Part shown: positions 9,847-19,555 of the stretch, in pieces | How positions within the stretch are numbered: the first letter of the stretch is position 1 | Layout: every line of letters begins with the position of its first letter | Assembly: GCF_029946505.1 (NCBI RefSeq) | Contig: NZ_JARZHG010000007.1 | Span: forward strand, 303,370 to 367,369 | Direction of reading: 5' to 3' | Source of the DNA: Polyangium sp. y55x31 | GTDB taxonomy: Bacteria > Myxococcota_A > Polyangia > Polyangiales > Polyangiaceae | DNA length: 64,000 bases | Made by a program: the position numbers and the translations under genes | The notes under the pieces: model-generated | What the model saw: only the letters and a program-made list of their open reading frames with translations | What the model was told of the DNA's origin: nothing | Database searches by the model: none

Positions 9847-10677
9847 CGCGCCCCAGAGCTCGCAGAGCTTTTCCGTCGAGAGATCGCCCCGATACTCCTC
9901 CGGATCTCTCCCCTTCCCCGCCTCGAACGCCCGTACGCAGCGCATGGCCGTGGCCGCCCCGACCCGGGTGATCCGGACAATCTCCTCGATGGACAAACCT
10001 TTCTGGTGCAGCCGGACGACGAGGTGGGGCCGCCCTTTTTTCGTCCGCGCCGGCTCGATCGTGAATCGATAGGGCCGCCCGAGAAAGGCCCGCCGTTCGG
10101 GCGTCGCGCCCTTCTTCAAGGTCAAACCCACGCGCGGCGAATCGAAGACCTCCGCTGCGCCGCCCTGGGGATCCTCGTGGGCGAGGTACAGCGGCGAACC
10201 CTTCCGCGGATCGATCGAGCCGTCGAACGAGCCCGCGAGCGCCGCGACGCTCTCCTTGCCGGTCCGCGAGAGCACGTGATCGACACACGTGCACGACCCT
10301 TCGATCAGGGTATCGCTCGCCGGATCCACGAGGCTGCGAATCAGAATGCCGACGTAGGTATCGGGCCTGCGCCCCATCGCGATGTCGACGCCCTTGTACG
10401 TCCCGCCCTTGTACGTCCCGCCCTGCCGATGAAAATACCAGACCCCGGAGTTGACCTGGATCGGATCCCGATGCGCGAACGGATCCTCGTGCCCGGGTCC
10501 GTACCAGTAAAACTCGATTTCGGCCAGGCGGTAGGATGATCCGGCGACGAACAGCGTCGCGTGATTGAGCAGGAGCTGCGCCGCCCGGCAAAAGGCCTGC
10601 GCGTACTCTGCGTCCGGATCGCCCGGCCCGGGCAACATCGATGCGAGGACGGGCGTCAGCGGGGCCGGGCTCGGCAT
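9835..10677 (-). CDS. Protein of unknown function with C-terminal helix-turn-helix-like segment
   Basis: The product is 280 aa. The ATG at 10677 sits one base after the stop of the PAS-STAS gene, so translation is probably coupled. I do not recognise the family. Residues about 35-190 look like one alpha/beta domain (LLLNHATLFVAGSSYRL, then GVDIAMG, then GILIRSLVD, then GSPLYLAHEDP). Residues about 215-250 (LSIEEIVRITRVGAATAMRCVR) resemble an HTH of the helix-turn-helix_23 or sigma-region type. A perfect tandem 15-bp duplication gives the repeated GTYKG near residue 90. A role in DNA binding or processing is a guess from the HTH only. Confidence 0.75.
   Translation of the reverse strand: MPSPAPLTPVLASMLPGPGDPDAEYAQAFCRAAQLLLNHATLFVAGSSYRLAEIEFYWYGPGHEDPFAHRDPIQVNSGVWYFHRQGGTYKGGTYKGVDIAMGRRPDTYVGILIRSLVDPASDTLIEGSCTCVDHVLSRTGKESVAALAGSFDGSIDPRKGSPLYLAHEDPQGGAAEVFDSPRVGLTLKKGATPERRAFLGRPYRFTIEPARTKKGRPHLVVRLHQKGLSIEEIVRITRVGAATAMRCVRAFEAGKGRDPEEYRGDLSTEKLCELWGALSG
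10391..10420. repeat. Perfect tandem 15-bp duplication inside a gene
   Basis: Two identical copies of a 15-mer beginning CCCTTGTACG sit back to back and keep frame, duplicating five residues (GTYKG) in the unknown protein encoded on the minus strand. It looks like a recent slippage event. Confidence 0.85.
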
Positions 10678-10678
10678 A

Positions 10679-12301
10679 TCACGTCCTCGGGCTCGGCCGC
10701 CCCTGGCCATTGCCTGGTTTCGCGGCGTGCCGGCGCTTTCGCCCCTCCGCCGCCGCCCGCATGCCCGCTCGGAGGTCCGCGTACGTCACGAGCGCGCCGA
10801 AATCGACCCCGAGGTCCACGATCGTACGCGCCACGTCCGGAGACACCCCCACGAGCGCGGTCTCCGTGCCGAGCAAACCGGCCGCGCGCGTGGCCCGGAG
10901 GAGCTGCTCGGCCACGGAAGCGTCGATCGAGGGCACGCCCGTGATGTCGATGAGCACCGTCTCCGCCTGGTGATGCTGGATTCCCGCGAGCAGCGCCTCC
11001 ATGAAATGCTGCCCCCGCGCCTCGTCCATCTGCCCCACGAGCGGCGCCACGAGCACGCCCTGCGAGAGCGGCAAGAGCGGCGTCGAGAGCTGCCGGACGA
11101 GCTCCATCAGCTTCGTCTGCGTCTCGAGCAGCACGAGCTCGCGCCGCTTCGCTTCCTCGGCCGATTTCCGGTCCGTGATGTCCTCGCTCATTCCGATCAG
11201 AAAGAGCGGCTGCCCCGCCTCGTCGTACAGCGGGATTTTGCGGGTATGGCAAAGGCGCAGGCCCGCGTCGTGGGTCGGGACCTCCTCCTCGGGGATGTCC
11301 ACGATGACACGACCCTCGAAAACGGCCCGATCGGCCGCGGTGAACTCGTCGGCGGTTGCCTTCGGAAAAATCTCGTGATCGGTGTGCCCGATCCAGCCGA
11401 CCGACGACCAGAGGCGCTCTTCCATGTATTTGTTGATGTGGACGTACCGGAGATCCTTCGCTTCCTTGATGAAGATCATCATCGGGATGTTGTCGAGGAT
11501 CGAATCGAGGAACTGCGACGTGCTCCGGAGCGATTGCTCGATTTCACGTCGCTTCGTGACGTCCTCGAAGATCGCGCCCACGCATTGCCCCGAGAGCGGG
11601 AAGGCCTTGATCGCCCAGGAGATGTCCCCGCCCGTCTTCTCGTCCGTCACCGCGTAATCGATGTCGACGGTCTTCCTCTCGTGGACGACCTCGAGATATT
11701 GGTCGATGAGCCCTTTTTGCCGCGGGACGCTGGTGACCTCGTCGAGCAGCTTGCCCACGAATTTCGCCGTGGGCCTTTGCGTGAGCTGCTCGGCCGCGGG
11801 ATTTCCATAGACACAGCGCAGCCCCGACTCGCCGCCATTCGATTCTTCCAGCCGGTAGACGTAGAGCCCGAGCTGCATGGCCTCGACCACCTCGGCGCAG
11901 CGCGCGCGGTGCTCCTCCTCGGCCGTACGCAGGCGCACCCGCACGAGCGCGCCGCGGCCGCCGTCGACCGCACATGCAATCGCGAGCAGCGAGCTGCCCG
12001 GGGCCCCGAGGTCGAGCTCGAGCCGCTCGCGCGCCCCCGCGAGCACGTCCTCGATCCCCCGCGCGGCCGCGAGCGCCGCGCCGTCGAGCACGCTCGTCGG
12101 CAGGAGCCGAAACGCGCCATGACGCTCGAAGAACGGCAAAAATCGCGCGCCCTCCTCCGAGGCGAACAGGCGGTCCATGCGCGGGTTCGTGAGCCGAACG
12201 CGGCCGCGGCCGTCGACCAGCGCCGTCGCGTCGTCGAGGACCGAGAGCAGGAGATCCGGGTGGATCGAGAACGAGGCTGGCGCTCCGTCGGGGGTTGCCA
12301 T
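10679..12301 (-). CDS. Multi-PAS protein with C-terminal STAS domain (RsbR-like)
   Basis: The product is 540 aa from the ATG at 12301. Three PAS-like stretches are visible: about 10-110 (LLSVLDDATALVDGRGRVRLTN), about 140-260 with a PAC-like end, and about 275-400 (LDSILDNIPMMIFIKEAKDLRYVHINKYMEE). After a short coil (LLETQTKLMELVRQLSTPLLPL) the last 110 residues are a STAS domain typical of RsbR stressosome paralogues: GVLVAPLVGQMD, then ETVLIDITGVPSIDASVAEQLLRA with the conserved Ser/Asp/Ser cluster. Such proteins sense a signal through PAS and transmit it by partner binding to STAS. No kinase or phosphatase (RsbT/RsbX) is adjacent. It is the upstream member of a two-gene unit. Confidence 0.88.
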   Translation of the reverse strand: MATPDGAPASFSIHPDLLLSVLDDATALVDGRGRVRLTNPRMDRLFASEEGARFLPFFERHGAFRLLPTSVLDGAALAAARGIEDVLAGARERLELDLGAPGSSLLAIACAVDGGRGALVRVRLRTAEEEHRARCAEVVEAMQLGLYVYRLEESNGGESGLRCVYGNPAAEQLTQRPTAKFVGKLLDEVTSVPRQKGLIDQYLEVVHERKTVDIDYAVTDEKTGGDISWAIKAFPLSGQCVGAIFEDVTKRREIEQSLRSTSQFLDSILDNIPMMIFIKEAKDLRYVHINKYMEERLWSSVGWIGHTDHEIFPKATADEFTAADRAVFEGRVIVDIPEEEVPTHDAGLRLCHTRKIPLYDEAGQPLFLIGMSEDITDRKSAEEAKRRELVLLETQTKLMELVRQLSTPLLPLSQGVLVAPLVGQMDEARGQHFMEALLAGIQHHQAETVLIDITGVPSIDASVAEQLLRATRAAGLLGTETALVGVSPDVARTIVDLGVDFGALVTYADLRAGMRAAAEGRKRRHAAKPGNGQGRPSPRT

Positions 12302-12408
12302 GACTTTACCAGGGACGATAACACGACCCGGCAAGTTGGGCGACGGCGCGCGCGAAGCGGCGGGCACGCCTCGGACGAGGGCGCCCGCACTTCTGCGTCA
12401 TCTCGCTG

Positions 12409-13794
12409 TCACGGAACGACGAACACCGCGCCGTTCATGCCGAGCGTCGCGTGCGGCACGCAGTAGAAGGGATACGTGCCCGGCGTCGACAACGTGAAGT
12501 CCTGCGACGTGCCCGAGTTCGTCACCGGGACGAACGGGCCGCTCGCGGCGGGCGTGGCCACGCCGTTCGCGACTTCGCCGCCCTGCAGCGGATGGCTGGA
12601 GAACGTACCCGAGAACGTCACGACCGTCCCCGCCTTCACCTTGATGCACTTCGGGTTGTAGGAAAGGCCGCCGAACGTCACCGTCGTCGCCGTCTCGGCG
12701 GTGAGATCCGTCGCCGACGCGGGCGTGCAACCATTGACGCTGGCCACGCACTGGCCGCCGTTGCAGATCCCGCTCTGGCATTCGTTGTCGGCCGAGCAGG
12801 CGCCGCCATTGCACTTCAGACAGGTCGCGCCGCCGCAATCGACGCCGGTCTCGTCGCCGTTCTGGATGCCATCGTTGCACGAGGGGGGCGCCACGCACTG
12901 GTTTCCGACGCACACGTTGCCGTTCATGCAATCGCCGTCGACGTTGCACACGACGCACGCGCCCATGGCGCTGCAGACCGAGCCGCCGGACTCCATGCAC
13001 GCCGTCCCCTCCATGAGGGGGGTATACTCGGGCGAACCATTGTTGCAGGTGTCCGTCGTGCAGGACTTCCCGTCGTCCGGGAGGTCGAGGTCGTCGTTCT
13101 CGACCATCGCGGCGCCATTACCGTCGCAAACGTGCTTCTTGCAGTCGCCGACCACTTCCTTTGAGGTCGGCGTACCGGCCATCTTGGCTTCCACGCCGCA
13201 CATGCCACTCGTGCACGCCGCCTGCTGGCACTCGTTCTGCGGGGTCGGACAATCGGCCGCCGTGAGGCAGACGCCCATCATGCCACCGGCGCCGCCCGTG
13301 CCGCCCATTCCACCGGCGCCACCCATTCCGCCAGCGCCGCCCATACCGCCGACGCCCATGCCACCAGCGCCGCCCATGCCACCGGCGCCGCCCATGCCAC
13401 CGGCACCGCCCATGCCACCGGCACCGCCCATGCCACCGGCACCGCCCATGCCACCGGCACCGCCCATTCCACCAGCGCCGCCCATTCCACCGGTACCGCC
13501 CATTCCGCCGGTACCGCCCATTCCGCCGACGCCGCCCATGCCACCGGTACCGCCCATGCCGCCGACGCCGCCCTCGCCGCCGACGCCGCCCGTACCGCCG
13601 GTCCCGCCGCCGACGCCGCCCATGCCGCCGGTCCCGCCGCCGACGCCGCCCTGGCCGCCCGTACCGCCCGGGCCCGTCGTGTCGATCTGTGCGCGGTCGA
13701 CGGTCGCGATGAGCTCGCAGCCCGAAGCGAGAGAAACGAGCCCCGCGGCGGCCAGCACCGCGCCGGTCAGGATTTTTGCGTTCTGCATCTTCAT
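12409..13794 (-). CDS. Lipoprotein with long Gly-rich stalk and C-terminal cupredoxin domain
   Basis: The product is 461 aa. The ATG at 13794 has GAGG six bases upstream and gives a lipobox (SLASGC, Cys26). Residues about 40-175 are a low-complexity run of GGMGGAGG-type units. Residues about 180-355 are Cys-rich. The last 95 residues read as a plastocyanin-like cupredoxin (VTFGGLSYNPKCIKVKAG, FSSHPL, YPFYCVPHATLGMNG). Its His, Cys, His and Met fall where a type 1 copper site needs them. A predicted cell-surface electron-transfer or copper-binding protein on a flexible tether. The repeats are prone to slippage, so length may vary between strains. Confidence 0.88.
   Translation of the reverse strand: MKMQNAKILTGAVLAAAGLVSLASGCELIATVDRAQIDTTGPGGTGGQGGVGGGTGGMGGVGGGTGGTGGVGGEGGVGGMGGTGGMGGVGGMGGTGGMGGTGGMGGAGGMGGAGGMGGAGGMGGAGGMGGAGGMGGAGGMGGAGGMGVGGMGGAGGMGGAGGMGGTGGAGGMMGVCLTAADCPTPQNECQQAACTSGMCGVEAKMAGTPTSKEVVGDCKKHVCDGNGAAMVENDDLDLPDDGKSCTTDTCNNGSPEYTPLMEGTACMESGGSVCSAMGACVVCNVDGDCMNGNVCVGNQCVAPPSCNDGIQNGDETGVDCGGATCLKCNGGACSADNECQSGICNGGQCVASVNGCTPASATDLTAETATTVTFGGLSYNPKCIKVKAGTVVTFSGTFSSHPLQGGEVANGVATPAASGPFVPVTNSGTSQDFTLSTPGTYPFYCVPHATLGMNGAVFVVP
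13275..13670 (-). repeat. In-frame Gly-rich coding repeat array (GGMGGAGG type)
   Basis: On the plus strand this reads as repeated CCACCGGCGCCGCCCATG-type 18-mers with small variations. It is translated in the minus-strand lipoprotein as GGMGGAGG units. It is the longest low-complexity stretch in the window and a likely site of length variation. Confidence 0.85.
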
Positions 13795-13940
13795 GACATG
13801 CCTCGAAGGGTAAAAGTCATCCGCGCGGCCGCCGAGCGGCCTGGGCGGCAACGCAATTGACAAACTTTCACGCGCCTGTCAAGGATCTTGCGCGACGAAA
13901 ACGTTGCAACTCCCACGGTTCGCACCGAGGGGATTTTTGT

Positions 13941-15050
13941 TCAATCGGTGGATTTGCAATCCGCCGCGCACCCGTCGAAGCCCACGACATTCCCGTCGTC
14001 GCACACCTCCCCCGCGTCGAGGATTCCATCTCCACACGCAGGAATCGTGCAATCGAGACGACAGGCAGAGGGTACGTCGCGCGAGACGATCCGAGCCGTC
14101 GCGGTGCGATCGAGCACGATCGTCTCGCCACTCCCGTCCACCCATTCCCAGCGATCGATCCCCTGGAGAAAGCTCGGCACGACGTCGATCACCCACGCGC
14201 CCGGCGAGAGCAGGCCCGAGAGCGCGCCGCCGTCCGTGTTGCCGTCGAACTGCCACGCGCCGTGCGCCGTCGTCGTGTCGAGCAGCGAGAATTCCGCCTT
14301 GGCGTCGTCGGAGACCGCGACGAACGTGCCCGCAGGCAAGCCGAAAAACGTGAGCTCGACGCGCGCCTCGGGCTGGATTTCTCCGCTCGCGTTCTTGTCC
14401 ACGCCGTGGATCGTGACGAGCCCGAGGAGGCCCTTCGGCGTGACGTCACGATACAGGAAAAGCTTGCTCGCCCCGAGTTCCTCGAACCCCGTGTGCGCGC
14501 TGGCCGAGCCGTAGTCGTAAAACGAGACGAGCGGCATGGGCCGCGTGACGGGCAGGACGTGCCGCGCGAGCGCACCTTGCAGGAGCAAAAAAGCCGGGCT
14601 GTCGGCGTTCGCCGCGCCCGCGTCGCAGGCCTCCACGCCCGCGTGCACGAAACCGTCGCCGCACGTCGCCGGCAAGCAACGCGTGGGGCAATCGTCCGTG
14701 TCGATGCCATTGCCGTCGTCGCAAATCTCGCCCGGCTCGACGATACCATTGCCGCAACTCGGCAGCGCGCAGTTCGCCGTGCAGCCGTCCCCGGAGACCT
14801 GGTTTCCGTCGTCGCAGGCCTCGACGAAGGCCCGGACGATGCCGTCGCCGCAGCGCGCGAGGGCGCAACCGGGGACACACGCGTCGGTGGCGACCTCGTT
14901 GTGATCGTCGCAGATCTCGCCGGGATCGAGGATCCCGTCGCCGCAAAAAGGATCACGCCGCTCGGCCTCCGGGCCGAAAAGCGTGCTGCGCGCGCCACAC
15001 GCGGCGGCGAGGCCGAGGAGCGCGACGACGGCGAGACCACGTGCGTGCAT
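13941..15050 (-). CDS. Lipoprotein with DUF4215 Cys-rich repeats
   Basis: The product is 369 aa. The start is set by the signal peptide [18 protein letters not shown] (lipid Cys18). Four modules are spaced CGDGI...GE.CDDGN...D.C...C (DUF4215, myxococcal Cys-rich repeat): three plus a degenerate one in residues about 30-150, and one at the extreme C-terminus. Between them is a roughly 190-residue beta-rich region ([24 protein letters not shown] and on) that resembles a pre-peptidase C-terminal type fold. Surface location is inferred; the role is unknown. The 68 bases before the start are shared with the divergent cytochrome operon. Confidence 0.85.
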   Translation of the reverse strand: MHARGLAVVALLGLAAACGARSTLFGPEAERRDPFCGDGILDPGEICDDHNEVATDACVPGCALARCGDGIVRAFVEACDDGNQVSGDGCTANCALPSCGNGIVEPGEICDDGNGIDTDDCPTRCLPATCGDGFVHAGVEACDAGAANADSPAFLLLQGALARHVLPVTRPMPLVSFYDYGSASAHTGFEELGASKLFLYRDVTPKGLLGLVTIHGVDKNASGEIQPEARVELTFFGLPAGTFVAVSDDAKAEFSLLDTTTAHGAWQFDGNTDGGALSGLLSPGAWVIDVVPSFLQGIDRWEWVDGSGETIVLDRTATARIVSRDVPSACRLDCTIPACGDGILDAGEVCDDGNVVGFDGCAADCKSTD

Positions 15051-15118
15051 GCGAGCGACCCTACCACGATCGCTGCGCCTCTTGCCGCGCGCGCGGCGCT
15101 CCGATAAAGCTTTTCCTC

Positions 15119-17227
15119 GTGGGAGGACCTGACCTTCGCCTTCGTTTGGCCCTGGCGATCGCGATCGCCTCGCCCCTCGCTTGCTCGTCGCCCAAGGACA
15201 CGCCCGATGCCTCGGCGCCCGCGCCTTCGGCTTCACAAGCCGCCGTCGCGCCGCCCGCGACGAGCGCCGCGCCCACGCCGTCGAAGCCACTTTCGCCGGC
15301 CGAACGTCAAGGCAGCGTGATCGCGCGGAGCCCAAAGGGCGATGCGCTCTTCGTGGCAGACGAGGATCACAAGGTCCTGCGTAAAATCCCGCTCCCGCTC
15401 GCGCCGGGCGCGTCTGCGACCGAAGTGCCGCTCCTCGGCGCGCCGGCCCAGGTCCTGCCGATCGACGGCGCGGTGCTCGTGACGATCCGCGATCCGGGCC
15501 TGCTCCTCGTGCTCAAACCCGACGCGTCGGGCGTGCTCGGCGAGGCGAGCCGCGTCGCATTGCCTGCGGACGCGTGGGGCCTCGCGGCGACGGCGGACGC
15601 GCGGCATGCGTTCGTGACGAGCGCGTGGACGCATACGGTTTCAAAGATCGATCTCGCGGCCGGAAAGGTCGTGTGGTCGGCGGACGTCGCGCGTGAGCCG
15701 CGGGGCATCGCCGTGCTCGGCAGCGGCGAGATCCTCGTGAGCCACCTCGTGGGCGCGGACGTGACGCACATCGGCGAAGAATCGGGCGCGCCGGTCGTGA
15801 AGACGATCGGCGTGATGCCTTCGCCCGTGCGCGCGCCGTCGGGCAAAAAGCTCCACGCGTCGCTCGGGTATTCGCTCGTGACCTCGCCCGACGAGGGACG
15901 GCTCTTCGTGGCGCGGCACGCGGTGGGCGCGCTCGCGCGGCGCTCGTGGTTCGGGCAGCCGACGGTGGATGTCGTGCTCCTGCCCGGGAAAAATGGCCGC
16001 ACGGCGCCCGAGCAGCTCGCCGCGACGCACGTGGGCGGATTGCCCTCGCAAAAGAGCCGGGTCGCAGATTTGACGATGACCGCGGATACGCCGGTGTCCA
16101 TCCCGGGCCGCGACAAAGGCCCGTTCACGCAGCCGCGCGCGATGGTCTACCGCGCGAAATCCGACACGTTGCTCGTCGCGGGCGAGGGCGACGACGTGGT
16201 CGCGGAGCTCGACGCGGTCGCGCTCGATCCGACGCTGGCGATCGTGCGTATCTTCCAGGTGGGCCAGAAGTACGACCCGGGATACGGCGCTGCGGGTGAA
16301 TGCGGCGCGCCCGCGGGCATCACGCTCTCGGCCGACGAGGACACGGCGTACGTGTTCTGCCGCTCGACGTACGACGTCGTCGCGATCGACCTCGCTGCAA
16401 AGGCGCCCGTCGATCCCATCGTGCGGGATCGACAAACCCTCGTGCACCTCGCCGACGACACGCTCTCGGCCGAGGCGCAAAAAGGGCGACGGCTCTTCTA
16501 CAACGCGACGGATCCCATTCTGAGCGGCGGCCTCGGCTGCGCGGGTTGTCATCCCGAGGGGCGCGACGATGGGCACGTCTGGCACGAGGCGACGTTCGAC
16601 ACGATCGACGGTCTGCACACGAACTTCGTGGGCGTGTACGAAAACATCCCCGATCTCGCGAAGACAAAAGGTTTTCCGCGACGAACCCCGATGCTCGCGG
16701 GCCTCGTGAACGCGGCGGGGCCTTATGGATGGCACGGCGAGAGCCCGGACCTCGGCGCGCGCATCACGGCCGGCATGGGCCTGCATCGCTGGGGCGGCAT
16801 GCCGCAGAACATCGGCGGCGCCGCGGTGGGGCGCGCCTCGCTCGTCGCCGCGTTCGTGCGCGAGGGCCTCGTCCCGCCGCCGCGGGAAAACCGCGAGCTC
16901 ACCGACAAGGAAAAACGCGGCCGCGAGCTTTTCCTCAACAAGGGCACGAAATGCGCCCACTGCCACGTGCCGGAGACGCAATACACGGATCGCACGCCGT
17001 ATCCGCTGAAGCGCTTGCCGCCCGTGAGCGGCTTCGAGGACGAATCGAAGCAGGAATTCAAGACGCCCTCGCTCCGGTTCGTCGCCGGAAGGGCGCCTTA
17101 TTTCCACGACGGCCGCGTCTCGACGCTCGAAAAGCTCGTCGAGCTGAACGGTGATCGCATGGGGAACACGAGCCACCTTCCCGCCGAGGACCGCGAGGCC
17201 CTCATCGCCTTCCTGAAGACCTTATGA
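15119..17227 (+). CDS. Beta-propeller/di-haem cytochrome c lipoprotein (cytochrome c peroxidase/MauG-like C-terminus)
   Basis: About 702 aa if it starts at the GTG at 15119; this start is uncertain, since GGGAGG overlaps it and a TTG at 15146 is also possible. The N-terminus is a lipoprotein signal ([15 protein letters not shown]). Residues about 60-440 contain repeated YVTN-like propeller strands. The C-terminal 250 residues carry two haem-binding motifs, CAGCH (about 474) and CAHCH (about 612), in the layout of di-haem cytochrome c peroxidase/MauG proteins ([15 protein letters not shown], then [15 protein letters not shown]). Predicted to be a surface or periplasmic redox enzyme. It is the first gene of a four-gene plus-strand operon and its stop overlaps the next ATG (ATGA). 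Confidence 0.87.
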   Translation: MGGPDLRLRLALAIAIASPLACSSPKDTPDASAPAPSASQAAVAPPATSAAPTPSKPLSPAERQGSVIARSPKGDALFVADEDHKVLRKIPLPLAPGASATEVPLLGAPAQVLPIDGAVLVTIRDPGLLLVLKPDASGVLGEASRVALPADAWGLAATADARHAFVTSAWTHTVSKIDLAAGKVVWSADVAREPRGIAVLGSGEILVSHLVGADVTHIGEESGAPVVKTIGVMPSPVRAPSGKKLHASLGYSLVTSPDEGRLFVARHAVGALARRSWFGQPTVDVVLLPGKNGRTAPEQLAATHVGGLPSQKSRVADLTMTADTPVSIPGRDKGPFTQPRAMVYRAKSDTLLVAGEGDDVVAELDAVALDPTLAIVRIFQVGQKYDPGYGAAGECGAPAGITLSADEDTAYVFCRSTYDVVAIDLAAKAPVDPIVRDRQTLVHLADDTLSAEAQKGRRLFYNATDPILSGGLGCAGCHPEGRDDGHVWHEATFDTIDGLHTNFVGVYENIPDLAKTKGFPRRTPMLAGLVNAAGPYGWHGESPDLGARITAGMGLHRWGGMPQNIGGAAVGRASLVAAFVREGLVPPPRENRELTDKEKRGRELFLNKGTKCAHCHVPETQYTDRTPYPLKRLPPVSGFEDESKQEFKTPSLRFVAGRAPYFHDGRVSTLEKLVELNGDRMGNTSHLPAEDREALIAFLKTL

Positions 17228-17739
17228 GCCGCGCCCGGACCCTCGCCGCCCTCACCTTCCTCGTGCTCTTGCCGGCCGCCAAGGCCGATCCGCCGGCACC
17301 GGCGAACACGAACGAGGAGGAAAAACCGATCGATTTCGAGCCAATTCCCGTCGAGGAAGGCACGCCGAAGCCGCCCACGCCGGCCGAATGGCAAAACGCG
17401 ACGCGCGTGCGCATCACGCGCAAGGGCCCGCGCGCCGAGAACTGCCGGGCGTGGCGGGCGCGGGGCTGGATCAAGGTCCATTGCGATACGCAGACCACGG
17501 CGGCCTCGCTCGTCGGCGGCACGAACCGGGGCGTCTCGCTCTGGATGCCCGAGCCCAAGGAGGGCGTTCCGGCGCCCCAGGCAGGCCAGGTCATGTTCCC
17601 GATCAAGCCGGGCGATCGGCGGATCTTCGAGCTGTTTTCGTTCGGCGAGACCTACGGCGGCTCCATGGTCTCCCCTGGGCTCATCCTGCAAGAGCACTGG
17701 ATCGAAGGGGAGCCGGCGCCGACCCTCGTGCTGCGTTGA
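17224..17739 (+). CDS. Small exported protein of unknown function
   Basis: The product is 171 aa. Its ATG overlaps the cytochrome stop codon, indicating translational coupling. The N-terminus [23 protein letters not shown] is a cleavable Sec signal. The remainder has no recognisable domain; it holds two Cys (NCRAWRARGWIKVHC) that could pair or bind a cofactor. Its tight link to the cytochrome suggests a periplasmic accessory, which is inference only. Confidence 0.8.
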   Translation: MSRARTLAALTFLVLLPAAKADPPAPANTNEEEKPIDFEPIPVEEGTPKPPTPAEWQNATRVRITRKGPRAENCRAWRARGWIKVHCDTQTTAASLVGGTNRGVSLWMPEPKEGVPAPQAGQVMFPIKPGDRRIFELFSFGETYGGSMVSPGLILQEHWIEGEPAPTLVLR

Positions 17740-17777
17740 CAAACCGTTTTTCTTTTCGTCGTCGGAGGATGGTTTCC

Positions 17778-18704
17778 ATGAAGGCTCTTCGTTGGCTCAC
17801 GTTCGGTACGGCGTTCCTCGGCTTTGGCCTCGCGGCCGCATTCGGCTGCGGCGGCGGCGCGCAGGAGGGCGGCGGCGCCGTGAAGGAGCCGGGCGCGGGC
17901 ACGACGGACGCAAAGCCCGCCGAGACGGCTGCGAAGGCCGACCCGCCGCCGAAGAGCGACCCTGAGCCCGCGAAGACGGCCGAAGCGACGCCCGAGCCCG
18001 CGAAGACGGCCGACGCCAAGCCGCCCGAGGCCCCGAAAGCGCCGCCGAGCCCGTGCCCCGAGGGAATGGCGTTCGTCAAGGGCGGCACGTACAAGATGGG
18101 CTTCCTGAAGAACGAGGCGAAGATCGCCGATTTCTGCTTCGACAAGACGGAGGCCACGGCGAAGGACTACGAGGCGTGTGTCGCGTCGAAGAAATGCAAC
18201 GACGCGTTCGCGACCTGCGCGCCCGAGGCGACGTACAAGAAGGCCGGCAAGGAAGATCATCCGATGGTCTGCGTCGATTTCCAGCAGGCGATCGATTATT
18301 GCACGGCGCAAGGAAAACGCCTGCCCTCGGACGAGGAGTGGGAATGGGCGGCGCGCGGCGGCGAGGAGGGGCGCGCCTATCCCTGGGGCAATGAGGCGCC
18401 GAAGGATCAGCTCTGCTGGTCGGGCGGGAAAGAGGGGCTCTTGAAAGGCACGTGTCCGGTCGCGGCGCACCCGGCCGGCGCGAGCAAGGACGGTCTGCTC
18501 GGCATGGCGGGCAACGTCTTCGAATGGACGACGAGCGCGCAGGACGCGAAGACGAAGGACCGCGTGGGCCGCGGCGCGAGCTGGCGCGACGGCATTCCGA
18601 ACATGTTCCGCGTGGAGCGGCCGGGCCGGTTCCAGGTGACGTACCGGTGCGGATTTCTGGGCATTCGTTGCGCAATGCCTCCCGCAGGGGCGGCAGGCAA
18701 ATAG
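17778..18704 (+). CDS. Lipoprotein with formylglycine-generating-enzyme (SUMF1/FGE) domain
   Basis: The product is 308 aa. The ATG at 17778 is nine bases after GGAGG; an ATG at 17769 abuts that SD and is less likely. There is a lipobox (GLAAAFGC, Cys24), then a Lys/Glu/Pro/Ala-rich spacer with repeated PEPAKTA units (about 35-95). An FGE-type domain follows (about 97-305): MAFVKGGTYKMGF, DKTEATAKDYEACV, LPSDEEWEWAARGG, then GMAGNVFEWTT and a final YRCGFLGIRC. Enzymes of this fold oxidise Cys to formylglycine, but most myxobacterial copies are non-catalytic surface domains. I cannot assign the catalytic Cys pair with confidence. Confidence 0.88.
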   Translation: MKALRWLTFGTAFLGFGLAAAFGCGGGAQEGGGAVKEPGAGTTDAKPAETAAKADPPPKSDPEPAKTAEATPEPAKTADAKPPEAPKAPPSPCPEGMAFVKGGTYKMGFLKNEAKIADFCFDKTEATAKDYEACVASKKCNDAFATCAPEATYKKAGKEDHPMVCVDFQQAIDYCTAQGKRLPSDEEWEWAARGGEEGRAYPWGNEAPKDQLCWSGGKEGLLKGTCPVAAHPAGASKDGLLGMAGNVFEWTTSAQDAKTKDRVGRGASWRDGIPNMFRVERPGRFQVTYRCGFLGIRCAMPPAGAAGK

Positions 18705-18711
18705 GGCGATC

Positions 18712-19554
18712 ATGGGGGGGCTCCTGTTCGTCCTGCCGCCCGCGCTCGGCCGCGCCAAGGCGGAAGCGCGCGCCGAGCTCATCCGGGCCGCGCTGGAGCA
18801 GAAGCTCGGCGAGAGCGTGGAGACCCACGTGGCCATGAATTACGCCGATATCGAGGAGCGCACGGCCTCCGGCGAGGCGCAGCTCGTATGGGCGCCGGCC
18901 GGCGTGACCGCGAAGCTGCCCGCGGCCCGCGCGGTCCTGACGATCGTGAGGCAGGGACAAACGAATTACTGTTCGGCGATCGTGGCCCGGAAAAACGCAG
19001 GATTGCGGCTCTCGGCGCTCGCCGGGACGAAGGCGGCGTGGGTGGATCCGCTCTCGGCCGGAGGGTATTTGCTGGCGCTCGCGAAGCTCAGGGCCGAGGG
19101 GATCGACCCGGCGAAGACGTTCGCGTCGCAGATCTTCCTCGGCTCGCACCGGGCCGCGGTGGAGGCGGTGCTTCACGAGACGGCCGACGTCACGGCCGTC
19201 TCGTCGCACAAGACGGACGCGGCGAGCATGGCGGAAAAACTCCGCTGGTATGCGGGGCCCGCCGGGGACAAACTCACGGCGATTGCGTTCACGGAGAGCT
19301 GCCTGAATGATGCGATCGTGCTGCCCGCTTCGCTCTCGGAGGCGAAGGCGATCACGCTCGCGCAGAAGCTCGTGCCCACGACGCCGAGCGAAATCGCGCG
19401 GTCGCGGCTGCTCTCGGCGCTGGAGGCCGAGGGGCTCGTGCAGACGCCCCTCGAAGAGTATCACCGCCTCGCGCCGCTCTTGACGCCGCCGCCGGCGGAG
19501 GACCGGATCACGCTGATCCCGCCCTCACGCTCGTCGCGGCCCTCGTGGCATTGA
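18712..19554 (+). CDS. PhnD-like phosphate/phosphonate-type substrate-binding protein
   Basis: The product is 280 aa, starting seven bases after the FGE gene. The fold signature is that of PhnD-type periplasmic binding proteins: opening with ALGRAKAEARAELIRAALEQKLG, VWAPAGVTAKL, ALAGTKAAWVDPLSAGGYL, FLGSHRAAVEAVLHETADVTAVSSHK. I see no signal peptide or lipobox, so it may be cytosolic, unlike transporter-linked PhnD. No permease or ATPase genes are nearby. In myxobacteria this domain is often a sensor part, which is the likeliest use here, but that is inference. Confidence 0.8.
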   Translation: MGGLLFVLPPALGRAKAEARAELIRAALEQKLGESVETHVAMNYADIEERTASGEAQLVWAPAGVTAKLPAARAVLTIVRQGQTNYCSAIVARKNAGLRLSALAGTKAAWVDPLSAGGYLLALAKLRAEGIDPAKTFASQIFLGSHRAAVEAVLHETADVTAVSSHKTDAASMAEKLRWYAGPAGDKLTAIAFTESCLNDAIVLPASLSEAKAITLAQKLVPTTPSEIARSRLLSALEAEGLVQTPLEEYHRLAPLLTPPPAEDRITLIPPSRSSRPSWH

Positions 19555-19555
19555 G

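Noticed and set aside
13275..13670. CRISPR-like array
   Set aside because: The repeat is in frame, has no spacers and encodes a Gly-rich stalk; no cas genes are present.
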